Source: Pseudonocardia endophytica
GTDB lineage: Bacteria; Actinomycetota; Actinomycetes; Mycobacteriales; Pseudonocardiaceae
Length of the DNA: 64,000 bases
Direction of reading: 5' to 3'
NCBI RefSeq assembly: GCF_004339565.1
Contig: NZ_SMFZ01000001.1
Location: forward strand, 1,736,001-1,800,000
Both the position numbers and the translations under genes were made by a program. Positions 35,251-44,557 of this stretch are shown here, one piece after another. The first letter of the stretch is position 1. The number at the start of each line of letters is the position of its first letter. The notes beneath the pieces are model-generated. The model had not been told where the DNA came from. It saw only the letters and a list, made by a program, of their open reading frames with translations, and made no database searches.

Positions 35251-36415
35251 CAAGCCTCTGACCGGTATCCGCGTCCTGGAGATCGGCGGCTACATCTCCA
35301 TGCCGATGGGTGGGGCGCTGCTCGCCGCCCTCGGCGCCGACGTGGTGAAGGTGGAGTCGCCGGCCGGAGACGACTTCCGCCGCGGCGACAACGACCGGAG
35401 CCCGTACTTCGCCCAGGTCAACGCCGGCAAGCGCAGCCTGAGCGTCGACCTGAAGAAGCCGGAGGGCCTCGACCTGGTCAAGGCGCTGCTCCCCCGCTTC
35501 GACGTGCTGATGGAGAACATGCGCCCCGGCAAGCTCGCCGCCCTCGGCCTGGGCCCCGAGGTCTGTTCCGCCCTGCGACCGAACCTGGTCTTCGGGTCGG
35601 TCAACGGGTTCGGCGACGGCGGACCGCTGCGTGACAGGCCGGCGTACGACACGATCGGCCAGGCGTTCGGTGGCCTGTACTCGGTGCTCGGCGAGCCGGG
35701 GCAGCCGCAGCTGTCCGGCACGATCCTGTCCGACGTCGTCACCGGGCTGGTCAGCGCGACCGGAGTGCTCGCGGCCCTGGTCGGTCGAGGTCAGACCGGC
35801 TCCGGCGCGCGGGTCGACACGTCGCTCATGGAGGCGGTCAGCATCCTGACGACGGACGCGTTGAGCCAGTTCTACGACACCGGCACCGACCCGAGCCGCA
35901 CGACCCGGCACCCGCAGGCGCAGAACTTCTGCGTGGCCACCGCGTCCGGGGACTACATCGCCGTGCATCTGTCGTCGTCACAGAAGTTCTGGGTCAATCT
36001 GTGCGCCGCGATGGGCCGCCCGGAGCTGACCGAGGACCCGCGCTTCACGCCATACCGGCACCGCGAGGCGAACTACTTCCAGCTCGTGCCGATCGTGGAG
36101 GCGGAGTTCGCCCGCAGGCCCCTCGACGAGTGGGAGAAGCTCCTGACCGAGTTCGACGTGCCGTTCGCGCCGGTGCTGAGCACGGGCACCTACATCGAGC
36201 ACCCGCAGACGGAGTGGCTGGACCTGTTCGAGCCGGGCGGCCCGAACGGGATGCAGCTGCTGCGCCCACCATGGCGTTTCGACGGCACGCGGCCCGACCG
36301 CGGAGGTCCGACGCCGCGGATCGGCCAGCACACCCGGGAGATCGCCGCCGAGGTGTACGACGACGACCAGGTCACCGAGCTCATTGCCGCCGGAATCCTG
36401 AACGCCGAGTCCTGA
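35243..36415 (+). CDS. CaiB/BaiF-type CoA transferase
   Basis: 390 residues from a TTG, with GAGGA upstream, overlapping MmgE/PrpD. Class III CoA-transferase features are GGALLAALGADVVKVESP near 25, the catalytic Asp in RPAYDTIGQAFGG near 135, and GSGARVDTSLMEA near 190. It moves CoA between acids through an aspartyl anhydride. Being coupled to MmgE/PrpD, it probably activates that enzyme's product, perhaps a mesaconate- or itaconate-like acid (inference). Confidence 0.88.
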   Translation: MPDKPLTGIRVLEIGGYISMPMGGALLAALGADVVKVESPAGDDFRRGDNDRSPYFAQVNAGKRSLSVDLKKPEGLDLVKALLPRFDVLMENMRPGKLAALGLGPEVCSALRPNLVFGSVNGFGDGGPLRDRPAYDTIGQAFGGLYSVLGEPGQPQLSGTILSDVVTGLVSATGVLAALVGRGQTGSGARVDTSLMEAVSILTTDALSQFYDTGTDPSRTTRHPQAQNFCVATASGDYIAVHLSSSQKFWVNLCAAMGRPELTEDPRFTPYRHREANYFQLVPIVEAEFARRPLDEWEKLLTEFDVPFAPVLSTGTYIEHPQTEWLDLFEPGGPNGMQLLRPPWRFDGTRPDRGGPTPRIGQHTREIAAEVYDDDQVTELIAAGILNAES

Positions 36416-36492
36416 CTCGTCGGGCGGCGCCGAGGCCGGCGCGGAACGCCACGCTCCGAGCAGCGCCGCCTCCCGCCGCCATGTGATCCGCG

Positions 36493-36558
36493 GAACGCGC
36501 GCCGTTCCGGAGAACGCGCGTGTCCGGACGTGCGCGTTTTCCGCCGATGCGCGCGTTC
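36493..36558. repeat. GAACGCGCG repeat cluster in a convergent gap
   Basis: GAACGCGCG at 36493-36501 and 36512-36520, and its exact inverse CGCGCGTTC at 36550-36558, with degenerate copies at about 36531-36540 and 36568-36574. It lies in the 317-base gap between the convergent genes ending at 36415 and 36733, where I see no gene. It could fold as a bidirectional terminator or be a REP-like dispersed repeat. Confidence 0.5.
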
Positions 36559-36732
36559 CCACCACGGCGCGCGTCGTCCGCTGCCCCGCGCCAAGGAGGG
36601 CCGGGCCGGTCGTTCGCCACACCCGATGCCCGTTGGGAGTGCCGCTCCTCGCGTCGAGATGCACGTGAACGGGCTCCGGAGATCCACAAATCCCGCTCAG
36701 ATACATCTCGGCGCGGGATCGGGTGCCGCGGA

Positions 36733-37878
36733 TCAGATTTGGTCCCGGACCTCGCGGCGGATCGCGTCGGTGTGCTCGCCGAGGGCCGGGACCCGGCCGT
36801 CGGGGAGCGTCCAGTCGCGTCCCAACGCGGGCGGGCGCAGCGCGGGCACCTTCCCGACCGGGGAGTCCACCTCGCGCCAGCGACCCCGCTGTGCCAACTG
36901 GGGATGACCGGCCAGCTCGGTGACGCTGTTCAGGCGGGCGTTCCCGATCCCGGCCTCGTCGGCGAGCCGCTGGATCTCGGCGAGATCGCGCCCGGCGCAC
37001 CAGCGGCCGACGATCTCGTCCAGCTCGGCCCGGTGGGCGACCCGGTCGGCGTTGCGCGAGTAGCGCGGGTCGGCGGCGAGATCGCTGTCGCGCAACAGGT
37101 TCCCGGCCAGCCGCTGCCACTCCCGGTCGCTCGTCGTCCCGAGCACCACGGTCTGGGAGTCCGCGGTCGGGTACGCGCCGTACGGGGCGACCATCGGCGA
37201 GCCCATGCCGACCGGTTCCGGTTCCGGTCCGCCGTGCACGACGGTGTTCAGCGCGAACCCCATCGTCTCCGCGACGACGTCGAGCATCGCCACCGGGATC
37301 ACCGTCCCGCACCCGGTCCGCTCCCGGTCGTAGAGCGCGGCCAACACGGCGGAGTAGGCGTACAGCGCCGTCCCGACGTCGGCGACCGGGACGCCGCCCT
37401 TCGCCGGGTGGCCCGGCGTGCCGGTGATCGCGCAGGCACCGCCCTCGGACTGCACCAGCAGGTCGTAGGCCCGCTTGTGATCCAACGGGCCCCCGACGCC
37501 GTACCCGGAGATGTCCACGACGATCAGCCGCGGGTTCCGCCCGGCCACGTCGGAGGGAGCGAGCCCCAGCCGCCCGAGCGCGCCCGGCGCCAGGTTGGAC
37601 ACGAACACGTCGGCCCGTTCCAGCAGCCGGTCGAACACCTCCCGGTCGCCCGTGTCGGTGAGTGACAGCTCGACGGACTCCTTGCCGTGGTTGAGCCACA
37701 CGAAGTGCGCGGCCATGCCGCACACGACGCCGTCGTAGTGCCGGGCCGAGTCGCCGACGCCCGGGTTCTCCACCTTGATCACCCGCGCGCCGAGGTCGGC
37801 CAGGTGGCGGGTACACAGTGGAGCGGAGATGGCCTGCTCCAGCGCCAGGACGGTGATCCCGGCGAGCGGCGATCTCAC
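36733..37878 (-). CDS. CaiB/BaiF-type CoA transferase
   Basis: 381 residues from a GTG overlapping the ligase stop. HLADLGARVIKVENPGVGDSAR lies near residue 25, the catalytic Asp in KRAYDLLVQSEGG near 137, and TGTPGHPAKGGVPVADVG near 152. It is the last gene of the seven-gene operon 44459-36733. It may release the final acid by CoA exchange or activate the growth substrate. Confidence 0.88.
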   Translation of the reverse strand: MRSPLAGITVLALEQAISAPLCTRHLADLGARVIKVENPGVGDSARHYDGVVCGMAAHFVWLNHGKESVELSLTDTGDREVFDRLLERADVFVSNLAPGALGRLGLAPSDVAGRNPRLIVVDISGYGVGGPLDHKRAYDLLVQSEGGACAITGTPGHPAKGGVPVADVGTALYAYSAVLAALYDRERTGCGTVIPVAMLDVVAETMGFALNTVVHGGPEPEPVGMGSPMVAPYGAYPTADSQTVVLGTTSDREWQRLAGNLLRDSDLAADPRYSRNADRVAHRAELDEIVGRWCAGRDLAEIQRLADEAGIGNARLNSVTELAGHPQLAQRGRWREVDSPVGKVPALRPPALGRDWTLPDGRVPALGEHTDAIRREVRDQI

Positions 37879-39209
37879 ACGCGCTCCACGAGCGCGACCT
37901 TGACGTGGTCCGGGCGCTTCAACGTTCCCTCCGGCACGAGCTCGACGGCGGTGCTGACGTTCAGCGCCGACCGTACGCGGTCGAACACCGTGCGGCGCAA
38001 CGTCTCCTGCCCCTCGCCGGAGAGCCCGGTGACGTACTCGACGACCACCGGCAGCGGCTTCTGCGTCGAGTGCCCCTCGAAGTCCGCCCGGATACGCATC
38101 TCCCCCGTCGCGTCCGGTCGCAGCCCGTTCACCAGGTCCTTCACCGCGGACGGGAACAGGTTGATGCCGCGGACGATCAGCATGTCGTCGGTGCGCCCGA
38201 CGCAGCGGACCTTGTAGCCGGTCCGCCCGCACCGGCAGTCGGTGCCGGTCACGACGACGTGGTCGCGGGTGCGGAAGCGCAGCAGCGGCGACGCGCGGCG
38301 CGCCAGCGCGGTGTAGACGAGCTCGCCGGTCGCCCCTTCCACCGGGTCGACGCGGTCCCCGGTGTCGGGGTCGATGAGCTCGGCGACCATCAGGTCCGGC
38401 GAGAGGAAGTGCATCCCCTCGGCGGCGTCGCACTCGCCCCAGTAGGTGCAGGCGATGTCGGTGCCGCCCAGCATCTCCCGCGACGTCGCGCTCCAGAGCG
38501 CCTCGAGGTTCTCCCGCACCGTGGGGAGGCCGCCGCCCGGCTCGCCGCCGACACTGATCACCTGCACGCCGAGATCGCGCGCGTCGGCGCCGACGATCGA
38601 CGGCGCCTGGGACGCCAGGTAGGCCAGGAAGTGCGGCGTGCCGATCAACGCCTGCGGCCGCTGGTCGGCCTGCACCCGCAGCAGCCGCTCCGCACCGGCC
38701 TCGGCGCCGACCGGGATGTCCACGATGCCCATGTGCTGCGCGATCTGGACGATCGGCAGGCCACCGACGAAGCCCTTGCTCATCCCGAAGCCGTGCAGCA
38801 TCCGCATTCCCGGCCGGAAGCCGTTGGCGTACAACGCCCGCGCGCCCAGCTCGGACCACGTCGTGACGTCCGAGGCCGTCAGCCCGACGTAGGACGGGCT
38901 CCCGGTGGTGCCGGACGACGCCTGGATCTGCACGATCTCGTCGTCGGCGGCGGCGACGTGGCGGCCCAGCGGCGGGTGTGCGGCCAGGCTGTCGCGCAGC
39001 TCCTGCTTCTCGGTGAACGGAAGGCCGGCCAGGTCGTCGACGCCGCGGATTCCGGCGAGCACGTCCGCGCCGATCTTGTCCCGGTAGAACGTGCTGTGCG
39101 ACGCCAGGTACGCGACCTGCTCGCGCAACCGCTCGTCCTGGACCCGCCGCGCCTGCGCCGGGGAGGCCGACTCGATCTCGGCCCAGTGCTGCTCGGAGTA
39201 AGGAGGCAT
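37875..39209 (-). CDS. Phenylacetate-CoA ligase-like (PaaK family) acyl-CoA ligase
   Basis: 444 residues, the short PaaK-type AMP-forming ligase. HSTFYRDKIG lies near 40, P-loop QASSGTTGSPSYVG near 95, GEPGGGLPTVRE near 215, Cys-rich DCRCGRTGYKVRCVGRTDD near 315, and a C-terminal domain ending RPDHVKVAL. It activates an aromatic or alicyclic acid to its CoA ester. It is embedded between an alcohol dehydrogenase and a CoA transferase in the same operon. Confidence 0.86.
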   Translation of the reverse strand: MPPYSEQHWAEIESASPAQARRVQDERLREQVAYLASHSTFYRDKIGADVLAGIRGVDDLAGLPFTEKQELRDSLAAHPPLGRHVAAADDEIVQIQASSGTTGSPSYVGLTASDVTTWSELGARALYANGFRPGMRMLHGFGMSKGFVGGLPIVQIAQHMGIVDIPVGAEAGAERLLRVQADQRPQALIGTPHFLAYLASQAPSIVGADARDLGVQVISVGGEPGGGLPTVRENLEALWSATSREMLGGTDIACTYWGECDAAEGMHFLSPDLMVAELIDPDTGDRVDPVEGATGELVYTALARRASPLLRFRTRDHVVVTGTDCRCGRTGYKVRCVGRTDDMLIVRGINLFPSAVKDLVNGLRPDATGEMRIRADFEGHSTQKPLPVVVEYVTGLSGEGQETLRRTVFDRVRSALNVSTAVELVPEGTLKRPDHVKVALVERV

Positions 39210-40339
39210 CAGTACCGGATCACTCCTCGGATGTTCTTGCCGTCGTGCATGTCCCGGTACCCCTGGTTGATCTCGTCGAGCGAGTAGGTGCGGGTGACGA
39301 GCTCATCGAGCTTGAGCTGGCCGTTGCGGTAGAGCTGGAGCAGCCGCGGGATGTCCCAGCTGCCCCGCGACGCGCCGAACAGCGCCCCGACCAGGCTCTT
39401 CTGCGCCAGCGTCAGCTCGTAGACGTTCATGTCCACCGGCGTGGTCGCGTTCTTGCCGATCGCCGTGACGACGCAGGTGCCGGCCTTGCGGGTGGCGCCG
39501 AGTCCCTGCGACACGTACTCCGGCTTCATGACGCCGACGGTGATGATCGTGGCGTCGGCGCCCTGCCCGTCGGTGAGCTGCCTGGCGACCTCGGTCGCCT
39601 CTTCCATCGAGGAGGCGGAGTGGGTCGCGCCGAACTCCTCGGCCTTCTCGCGCTTCATCGCGACCGGGTCGACGGCGATGATCGCGCCCGCCCCGGCGTG
39701 CTTGGCGCCCTGGACGGCGTTGATCCCGATCCCGCCGATCCCCATCACGACGGCGACGTCGCCCGGCTGGATCCCGGCCGAGTTGACCGCAGATCCCCAC
39801 CCGGTGGCCACGCCGCAGCCGACCAGGCAGGCCACCTCCAGCGGGATGTCGTCGTCGATCTTCACGCAGGAGTCGACCGACACCGTGGTCGTCGGCACGA
39901 ACGTCGAGATCCCGCAGTGCTGCCCGACCGGGGTGCCGTCCGGCTCGAACATCCGGAACGTGCCGTCGGTCCACCGGTGCCCGGCCAGGATCCCGCCGAC
40001 GAGGTTGCAGAGGTTCTGCCGGCCGGTCATGCACCAGCGGCAGTTGCCGCAGCTCGGGACGGCGGACAGGACGACGTGGTCGCCCTCCTTCAGGCCCTTG
40101 CGGTTCGGGCCGCCGACCTTGGTGATGATCCCGGCGCCCTCGTGCCCGAGCGCGAACGGGAACATGTGGGGCGGGCTGTCGCCGGTGACGTGGTGGTCGT
40201 CCGAGTGGCACATGCCGGACGCGGCCAGCTCGATCTGCACCTCGTCCGGCTGCGGGTCCTCGACGTCGAGGTCGGTCACCTCGATCTTGCCCGGGTTCTT
40301 CCGGATCACCGCTCCGCGTGTCCGCGTCATCGCGACCAT
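39209..40339 (-). CDS. Zinc-containing alcohol dehydrogenase, NDMA-dependent/mycofactocin-associated type
   Basis: 376 residues. Catalytic zinc ligands lie in GMCHSDDH near 43 and GHEGAG; the structural zinc cluster is CGNCRWCMTGRQNLC; the nucleotide motif is GIGGIGINAVQGAKHAGA. The whole pattern follows the NDMA-dependent family whose tightly bound nicotinamide is re-oxidised through mycofactocin. GGAG precedes the start. Its paralogue is at 45346. It would oxidise a hydroxylated intermediate of the pathway. Confidence 0.88.
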   Translation of the reverse strand: MVAMTRTRGAVIRKNPGKIEVTDLDVEDPQPDEVQIELAASGMCHSDDHHVTGDSPPHMFPFALGHEGAGIITKVGGPNRKGLKEGDHVVLSAVPSCGNCRWCMTGRQNLCNLVGGILAGHRWTDGTFRMFEPDGTPVGQHCGISTFVPTTTVSVDSCVKIDDDIPLEVACLVGCGVATGWGSAVNSAGIQPGDVAVVMGIGGIGINAVQGAKHAGAGAIIAVDPVAMKREKAEEFGATHSASSMEEATEVARQLTDGQGADATIITVGVMKPEYVSQGLGATRKAGTCVVTAIGKNATTPVDMNVYELTLAQKSLVGALFGASRGSWDIPRLLQLYRNGQLKLDELVTRTYSLDEINQGYRDMHDGKNIRGVIRY

Positions 40340-40359
40340 CACGTCTCCTTCGTTTCGAT

Positions 40360-41559
40360 CTATGCGGCCGTGAACACGGCGGCCATGCCCTGCCCGCCGC
40401 CGATGCACATGGTTTCCAGCGCGCGGCGGGCGCCGCGCCGGCGCATCTCGTGCAGGACCGTCGTCATGATCCGCAGGCCGGTCGCGCCGACCGGGTGGCC
40501 GAGCGAGATCCCGGAGCCGTTCACGTTGAGCCGCTCCGGGTCGACGGCGCCACCCCACTCGGCCAGCACCGACAGGACCTGGGCGGCGAACGCCTCGTTG
40601 ATCTCGACGAGGTCGACGTCGTCGAACGTCAGCCCGGTCCGGTCGAACAGCTTCGCGACCGCAGGCACCGGGCCGATCCCCATCGTCGCGGGGTCGCAGC
40701 CGGCCGCGGCCCAGCCCTCCAGGAACGCGATCGGTTCGAGGCCGAGCTCCTCGAGCCGGTCCTCGGCGACCACCAGGCAGGCCGCGGCGGCGTCGTTCTG
40801 CTGGCTGGCGTTGCCGGCGGTCACCGTGCCGCCCGGCGTGATCGTGCGCAGTCCCGCGAGCTTCTCCGGCGTCGAGTCCGGGCGGACGCCCTCGTCGGCG
40901 GTCACCATCACCGGCTCCCCGCGGCGCTGCGGCACGGCGATCGGGACGATCTCGTCGTCGAACAGGCCGTCCTTCTGCGCGGCGGCAGCCTTGCGGTGGC
41001 TGGCGGCGGCGAACGCGTCGGCCTGCTCGCGGGTGACGCCGTAGCGCTCGGCGAGCGTCTCCGCGGTCTCGATCATGCCGCTGATCCGGCCGAACCGGTG
41101 CTCGGGCTGGGAGCGTTCGCGGCCGCGGTCGAGGCGGTCGTAGAGCGAGACGGTGCCGGCCCTGGCGCCCCAGCGCTGCGAGGTCGAGTAGTACTCGATG
41201 CCCGACATGCTCTCCACGCCGCCGACCAGCACGACGTCGCTCGCGCCGGTCTGCACCATCATCGAGCCGGTGACCAGGGCCTGCAGCCCGCTGCCGCAGC
41301 GGCGGTCGGTCTGGAAGCCCGGCACCGAGATCGGCAGCCCGGCGTGCAGCGCGGCCCACCGGCCGACGCACGGGGTCTCGGAGTTGGCGTAGGACTGGGC
41401 GAACGCGACGTCGTCGATCCGCTCGGGGTCGATGCCGGTGCGCTCGACGACGGCGGTGATCACCGGTCCGGCGAGGTCCTCGACCGGAACCGTCCTCAGG
41501 GCTCCGCCGAACACCCCGACCGGCGTCCGAACGGGACGGACGATGGCCGCGCGCCTCAC
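40360..41559 (-). CDS. Acetyl-CoA acyltransferase (beta-ketothiolase)
   Basis: 399 residues from a GTG overlapping the CitE-type gene stop. All thiolase residues are present: Cys in DRRCGSGLQAL near 90, NEAFAAQVL near 345, GHPVGATGLR near 376, and CIGGGQGMA at the end. It cleaves 3-ketoacyl-CoA to acetyl- or propionyl-CoA in the operon's beta-oxidation sequence. Confidence 0.93.
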   Translation of the reverse strand: MRRAAIVRPVRTPVGVFGGALRTVPVEDLAGPVITAVVERTGIDPERIDDVAFAQSYANSETPCVGRWAALHAGLPISVPGFQTDRRCGSGLQALVTGSMMVQTGASDVVLVGGVESMSGIEYYSTSQRWGARAGTVSLYDRLDRGRERSQPEHRFGRISGMIETAETLAERYGVTREQADAFAAASHRKAAAAQKDGLFDDEIVPIAVPQRRGEPVMVTADEGVRPDSTPEKLAGLRTITPGGTVTAGNASQQNDAAAACLVVAEDRLEELGLEPIAFLEGWAAAGCDPATMGIGPVPAVAKLFDRTGLTFDDVDLVEINEAFAAQVLSVLAEWGGAVDPERLNVNGSGISLGHPVGATGLRIMTTVLHEMRRRGARRALETMCIGGGQGMAAVFTAA

Positions 41560-42455
41560 GAGTCGGTGTCCAGCCCGATCGCGTCGGCGAGGGCGATGAT
41601 CCCCTCGGCCGTCTTCACGTGCGCGATGTCGACGTGCTGGCCCTCGAAGTCGACGGCAGCGCTGCCGGCCGCCTCCGCCTCCCGGAACGCCTCGATCAGC
41701 CGCCGCGAGTAGGCGACGGTCTCGGCGGACGGCGTGAACACCTCGTGCGAGAGCGCGACGTGCGACGGGTGGATGCACACCATGCCGCGGTAACCGAGAC
41801 GCCGCGCGTCGGTCGCGAACCGCCGGAAGCCGTCGACGTCCTTGATGTCCTGCCAGACCCCGGTCACCGGGTGGTGCAGCCCTGCGGCTCGGGACGCGAG
41901 CACGATCCGGCTGCGCAGGTAGAGCGACTCGAGGCCCTCCGGAGTGAACTCGAAGCCGAGCTCTCGGCCGACGTCGGCCCCCGGACCGGTCGCTCCGAGC
42001 AGCCCGGACACCCGCGGGCTGGCCACGGCGATCTCCTCGCAGCGCGCCATCGACACGGCCGTCTCGAAGCTGACGATCAGCCCGATCCCCCGGTCCGGCA
42101 GACCCTCGCGGGCCTCCACATGGGACAGGACGGCGTCGATCCGGACGATCTCCTCGGCGTCGAACACCTTGGGCAGGAACAGCCCCGCCAGCCCCGGGAC
42201 GACGATCTCCTCGACGTCCGCGGCGAACTCGGGAGCGGTGTACGGGTTGGGCCGGACCCAGACGTCGGCACGCACGCCGTCGGAGCGCAGCCGGCCGATC
42301 GTCTCCCGCACCGTCTTGCGGGCGTCGGCCTTCTCCGTGGCCGGGACGGAGTCCTCCAGATCGAGGATCACCGCGTCGGTGCCGGAGGCGACGGCCTTGT
42401 CCGCCCACGACGGCTTGTGGCCGGGGACGAACAGCATCGAGCGGTACGGCTTCAC
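41556..42455 (-). CDS. HpcH/HpaI aldolase - CitE-like acyl-CoA lyase
   Basis: 299 residues, a TIM-barrel lyase of the CitE/citramalyl-CoA lyase/malyl-CoA lyase group. [16 protein letters not shown] is at the start, [12 protein letters not shown] near 32 (metal-site Asp/Glu), [11 protein letters not shown] near 68, and CIHPSHVAL near 222. It cleaves a 3-hydroxyacyl-CoA, for example citramalyl-CoA, to acetyl-CoA and an oxoacid. The start GTG is coupled to the crotonase stop (GTGA). Confidence 0.88.
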   Translation of the reverse strand: MKPYRSMLFVPGHKPSWADKAVASGTDAVILDLEDSVPATEKADARKTVRETIGRLRSDGVRADVWVRPNPYTAPEFAADVEEIVVPGLAGLFLPKVFDAEEIVRIDAVLSHVEAREGLPDRGIGLIVSFETAVSMARCEEIAVASPRVSGLLGATGPGADVGRELGFEFTPEGLESLYLRSRIVLASRAAGLHHPVTGVWQDIKDVDGFRRFATDARRLGYRGMVCIHPSHVALSHEVFTPSAETVAYSRRLIEAFREAEAAGSAAVDFEGQHVDIAHVKTAEGIIALADAIGLDTDS

Positions 42456-43282
42456 TGCAGGACTCCCTGTTCTCGGAGATTCGGCTCTCGGAAGTTCGGC
42501 GCGCGGCGTTCCCGGTGCGACGCGAGACCCTCGTGGACCTCGGGCCCGCCGAAGCCGTAGAACTCCAGCGCCACGGACGCGTCGAAGATCGACCCGGCGA
42601 CGTGCCGGTACCAGTTGTTCAGCGCCTGCTTGGTGGACCGGATCGCCAGCGGCGCACCGTCGGCCAGCTCGCGGGCGACCTCCCGCGCGGCCGGCAGCAG
42701 TTCGTCGGCGCTCGGCACGCACAGCGACACCAGCCCGATCCGCTCCGCCTCCGCGCCGGTCAGCGGGCGGCAGGTCAGCAGGTAGTACTTGGCTTTCGCC
42801 ATGCCGCACAGCAATGGCCAGCAGATCGCGGCGTGGTCACCGGCGGCGACGCCGAGCCGCGTGTGCCCGTCGATGATCTTCGCGTCGGCGGTGACGACGG
42901 AGACGTCGGCCAGCACACCCGCGACCAGCCCGGCGCCCACGGCCGGGCCGTGGATCGCGGACACGATCGGCTTCGTGCAGTCCAGCACGTTGTAGACCAG
43001 GTCGCGGGCCTCGCGCATGGTGCGCGTGCGGGTCTCGAAGTCGGTCGCGAGCTTCTCGACCAGGTCGAACGACCCGCCGGCCGAGAAGCCCTTGCCCTCG
43101 CCGCGCAGCAGCACGGCGCGGACCGACGGGTCGGCCTCGAACGCGCGCCACACCTCCGCGAGCTCGGCGTGCGCGGCCTCGCTGACCGCGTTCAGGTTCG
43201 GCGCGTCCAGCACCAGCTCGACGACACCGGCCTCGTCCGGGCCGTCGATCCGGAGGTTCGGGAACCGCTCACGCACGGGCAT
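42452..43282 (-). CDS. Crotonase-superfamily protein with His/Asp in place of the hydratase Glu
   Basis: 276 residues. Oxyanion-hole segments are [10 protein letters not shown] (64-73) and HGPAVGAG (111-118). The first hydratase Glu position reads IIDGH (His140) and is followed nine residues later by Asp149 in AAGD; neither standard Glu is visible. A His-Asp pair with the same spacing is known for 6-oxocamphor hydrolase (His145, Asp154), a C-C cleaving crotonase. So this may be a retro-Claisen hydrolase or another non-hydratase. It lies between an acyl-CoA dehydrogenase and a CitE-type lyase. Confidence 0.85.
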   Translation of the reverse strand: MPVRERFPNLRIDGPDEAGVVELVLDAPNLNAVSEAAHAELAEVWRAFEADPSVRAVLLRGEGKGFSAGGSFDLVEKLATDFETRTRTMREARDLVYNVLDCTKPIVSAIHGPAVGAGLVAGVLADVSVVTADAKIIDGHTRLGVAAGDHAAICWPLLCGMAKAKYYLLTCRPLTGAEAERIGLVSLCVPSADELLPAAREVARELADGAPLAIRSTKQALNNWYRHVAGSIFDASVALEFYGFGGPEVHEGLASHRERRAPNFREPNLREQGVLQ

Positions 43283-44459
43283 TCCTCTCGTTCTCACGCC
43301 GGATCAGCTCGCGCCCGACGATCAGCTTCTGGATCTCACTGGTGCCCTCGTAGAGCCGCAGCAGGCGCACGTCGCGGTAGATCCGCTCGACGGCCATCTC
43401 CCGCATGTAGCCGGCGCCGCCGTGCACCTGGACGGCCAGGTCGGCGACCTTCCCGGCCGCCTCGGTGCAGAACAGCTTCGTCGCGCTCGGGGCGAGCCTG
43501 CGGTCGCTGCCGTCCAGGTACGTCCGGGCGGTCTCGCGCACCATCGCGGTGCCGGCCAGCACGAGCGACTGCTGCTCGGCTAGCATCGCCTGCACGAGCT
43601 GACGCTCGCCGGTCGGGATGCCGCCCTGCCGGTTCTGCGCGGAGTGCGCGACCGACTCGTCGAGCGCCCGCTGTGCCAATCCCATCGCCAGAGCCGAGAT
43701 GTGCACCCGTCCGCGGGCGAGCACCGTCATCGCCGCGCGGAACCCGGCCCGCACCTCACCGCTGACGAGAGCGTCGGCCCCGACCCGGACGTCGTCGAAC
43801 ATCACGTCCGATGTGGACGCACCCTGCTGGCCCATCTTGTGGTCCTTGGGGCCGATCGTGACGCCCGCCGAGTCCGTTGGGACCAGGAAGACAGCCACCC
43901 GGCCGTCGTCATCGTCGGAGTAGCCACGCACCTTCGCGAACGTGACGAGCAGGTCGGCCAGCGGCGCGTTGGTGATGTACTGCTTGCGGCCGGAGATCAC
44001 CCAGCCGCCGTCGGTCCACGTGGCCGTGCTGCGCATCCCGGACGGATCGGAGCCGGCCTCCGGCTCGGTCAGCGCGAACGACGCGATCACCCGGCCCTCG
44101 GCCATCGGCTCCAGCCAGCGCTTGCGCTGCTCGTCGGTCCCCCACCCGACCAGCACCTGCCCGGCGATGCCGTTGTTCGTGCCGAACAGCGACCGGAACG
44201 ACAGCGCCGTGTAGCCGAACTCCAACGCCAGCTCGACGTCCTGGGTGATCGCCAGGCCGAGACCGCCGTACTCCTCGGGCAGCGCGTAGCCGAACAGCCC
44301 CATCGCCGCGGCCTGCTCCCGGACGTCGTCGGGAATCGCGTCGGTGTCGGCGATCTCCCGTTCCCGCGGGACGACCACCTCCCGGACGAACTCCCGCACC
44401 TGGGCCCGGACCTGCTCGAAGTCCTCGGCCGAGACCGTCTCGGTTCCTGGCGCGTCCAT
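43269..44459 (-). CDS. Acyl-CoA dehydrogenase, classical catalytic Glu
   Basis: 396 residues from ATG 44459 (GTG 44489 is possible). [14 protein letters not shown] and [10 protein letters not shown] line the flavin. The catalytic base is present in [11 protein letters not shown] near the C-terminus. It heads the operon of seven genes down to 36733 and overlaps the crotonase start by 14 bases. The AT-rich operator candidate lies just upstream at 44486. Confidence 0.92.
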   Translation of the reverse strand: MDAPGTETVSAEDFEQVRAQVREFVREVVVPREREIADTDAIPDDVREQAAAMGLFGYALPEEYGGLGLAITQDVELALEFGYTALSFRSLFGTNNGIAGQVLVGWGTDEQRKRWLEPMAEGRVIASFALTEPEAGSDPSGMRSTATWTDGGWVISGRKQYITNAPLADLLVTFAKVRGYSDDDDGRVAVFLVPTDSAGVTIGPKDHKMGQQGASTSDVMFDDVRVGADALVSGEVRAGFRAAMTVLARGRVHISALAMGLAQRALDESVAHSAQNRQGGIPTGERQLVQAMLAEQQSLVLAGTAMVRETARTYLDGSDRRLAPSATKLFCTEAAGKVADLAVQVHGGAGYMREMAVERIYRDVRLLRLYEGTSEIQKLIVGRELIRRENERNARA

Positions 44460-44485
44460 CGGGCCTGCCTTCCCTCGCTTGCTCA

Positions 44486-44505
44486 ACACAATATATTAAA
44501 TGTGG
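44486..44505. promoter_or_regulatory. AT-rich operator candidate upstream of the seven-gene operon
   Basis: ACACAATATATTAAATGTGG, with CACA and TGTG inverted ends. It is the longest match to the sites at 33777 and 61241 and lies 27 bases before the acyl-CoA dehydrogenase start. Confidence 0.6.
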
Positions 44506-44557
44506 ACAGCCGTCACGGGTCGCACGGCTCATGTCACATCGCAAGGACCGCAGCTGA

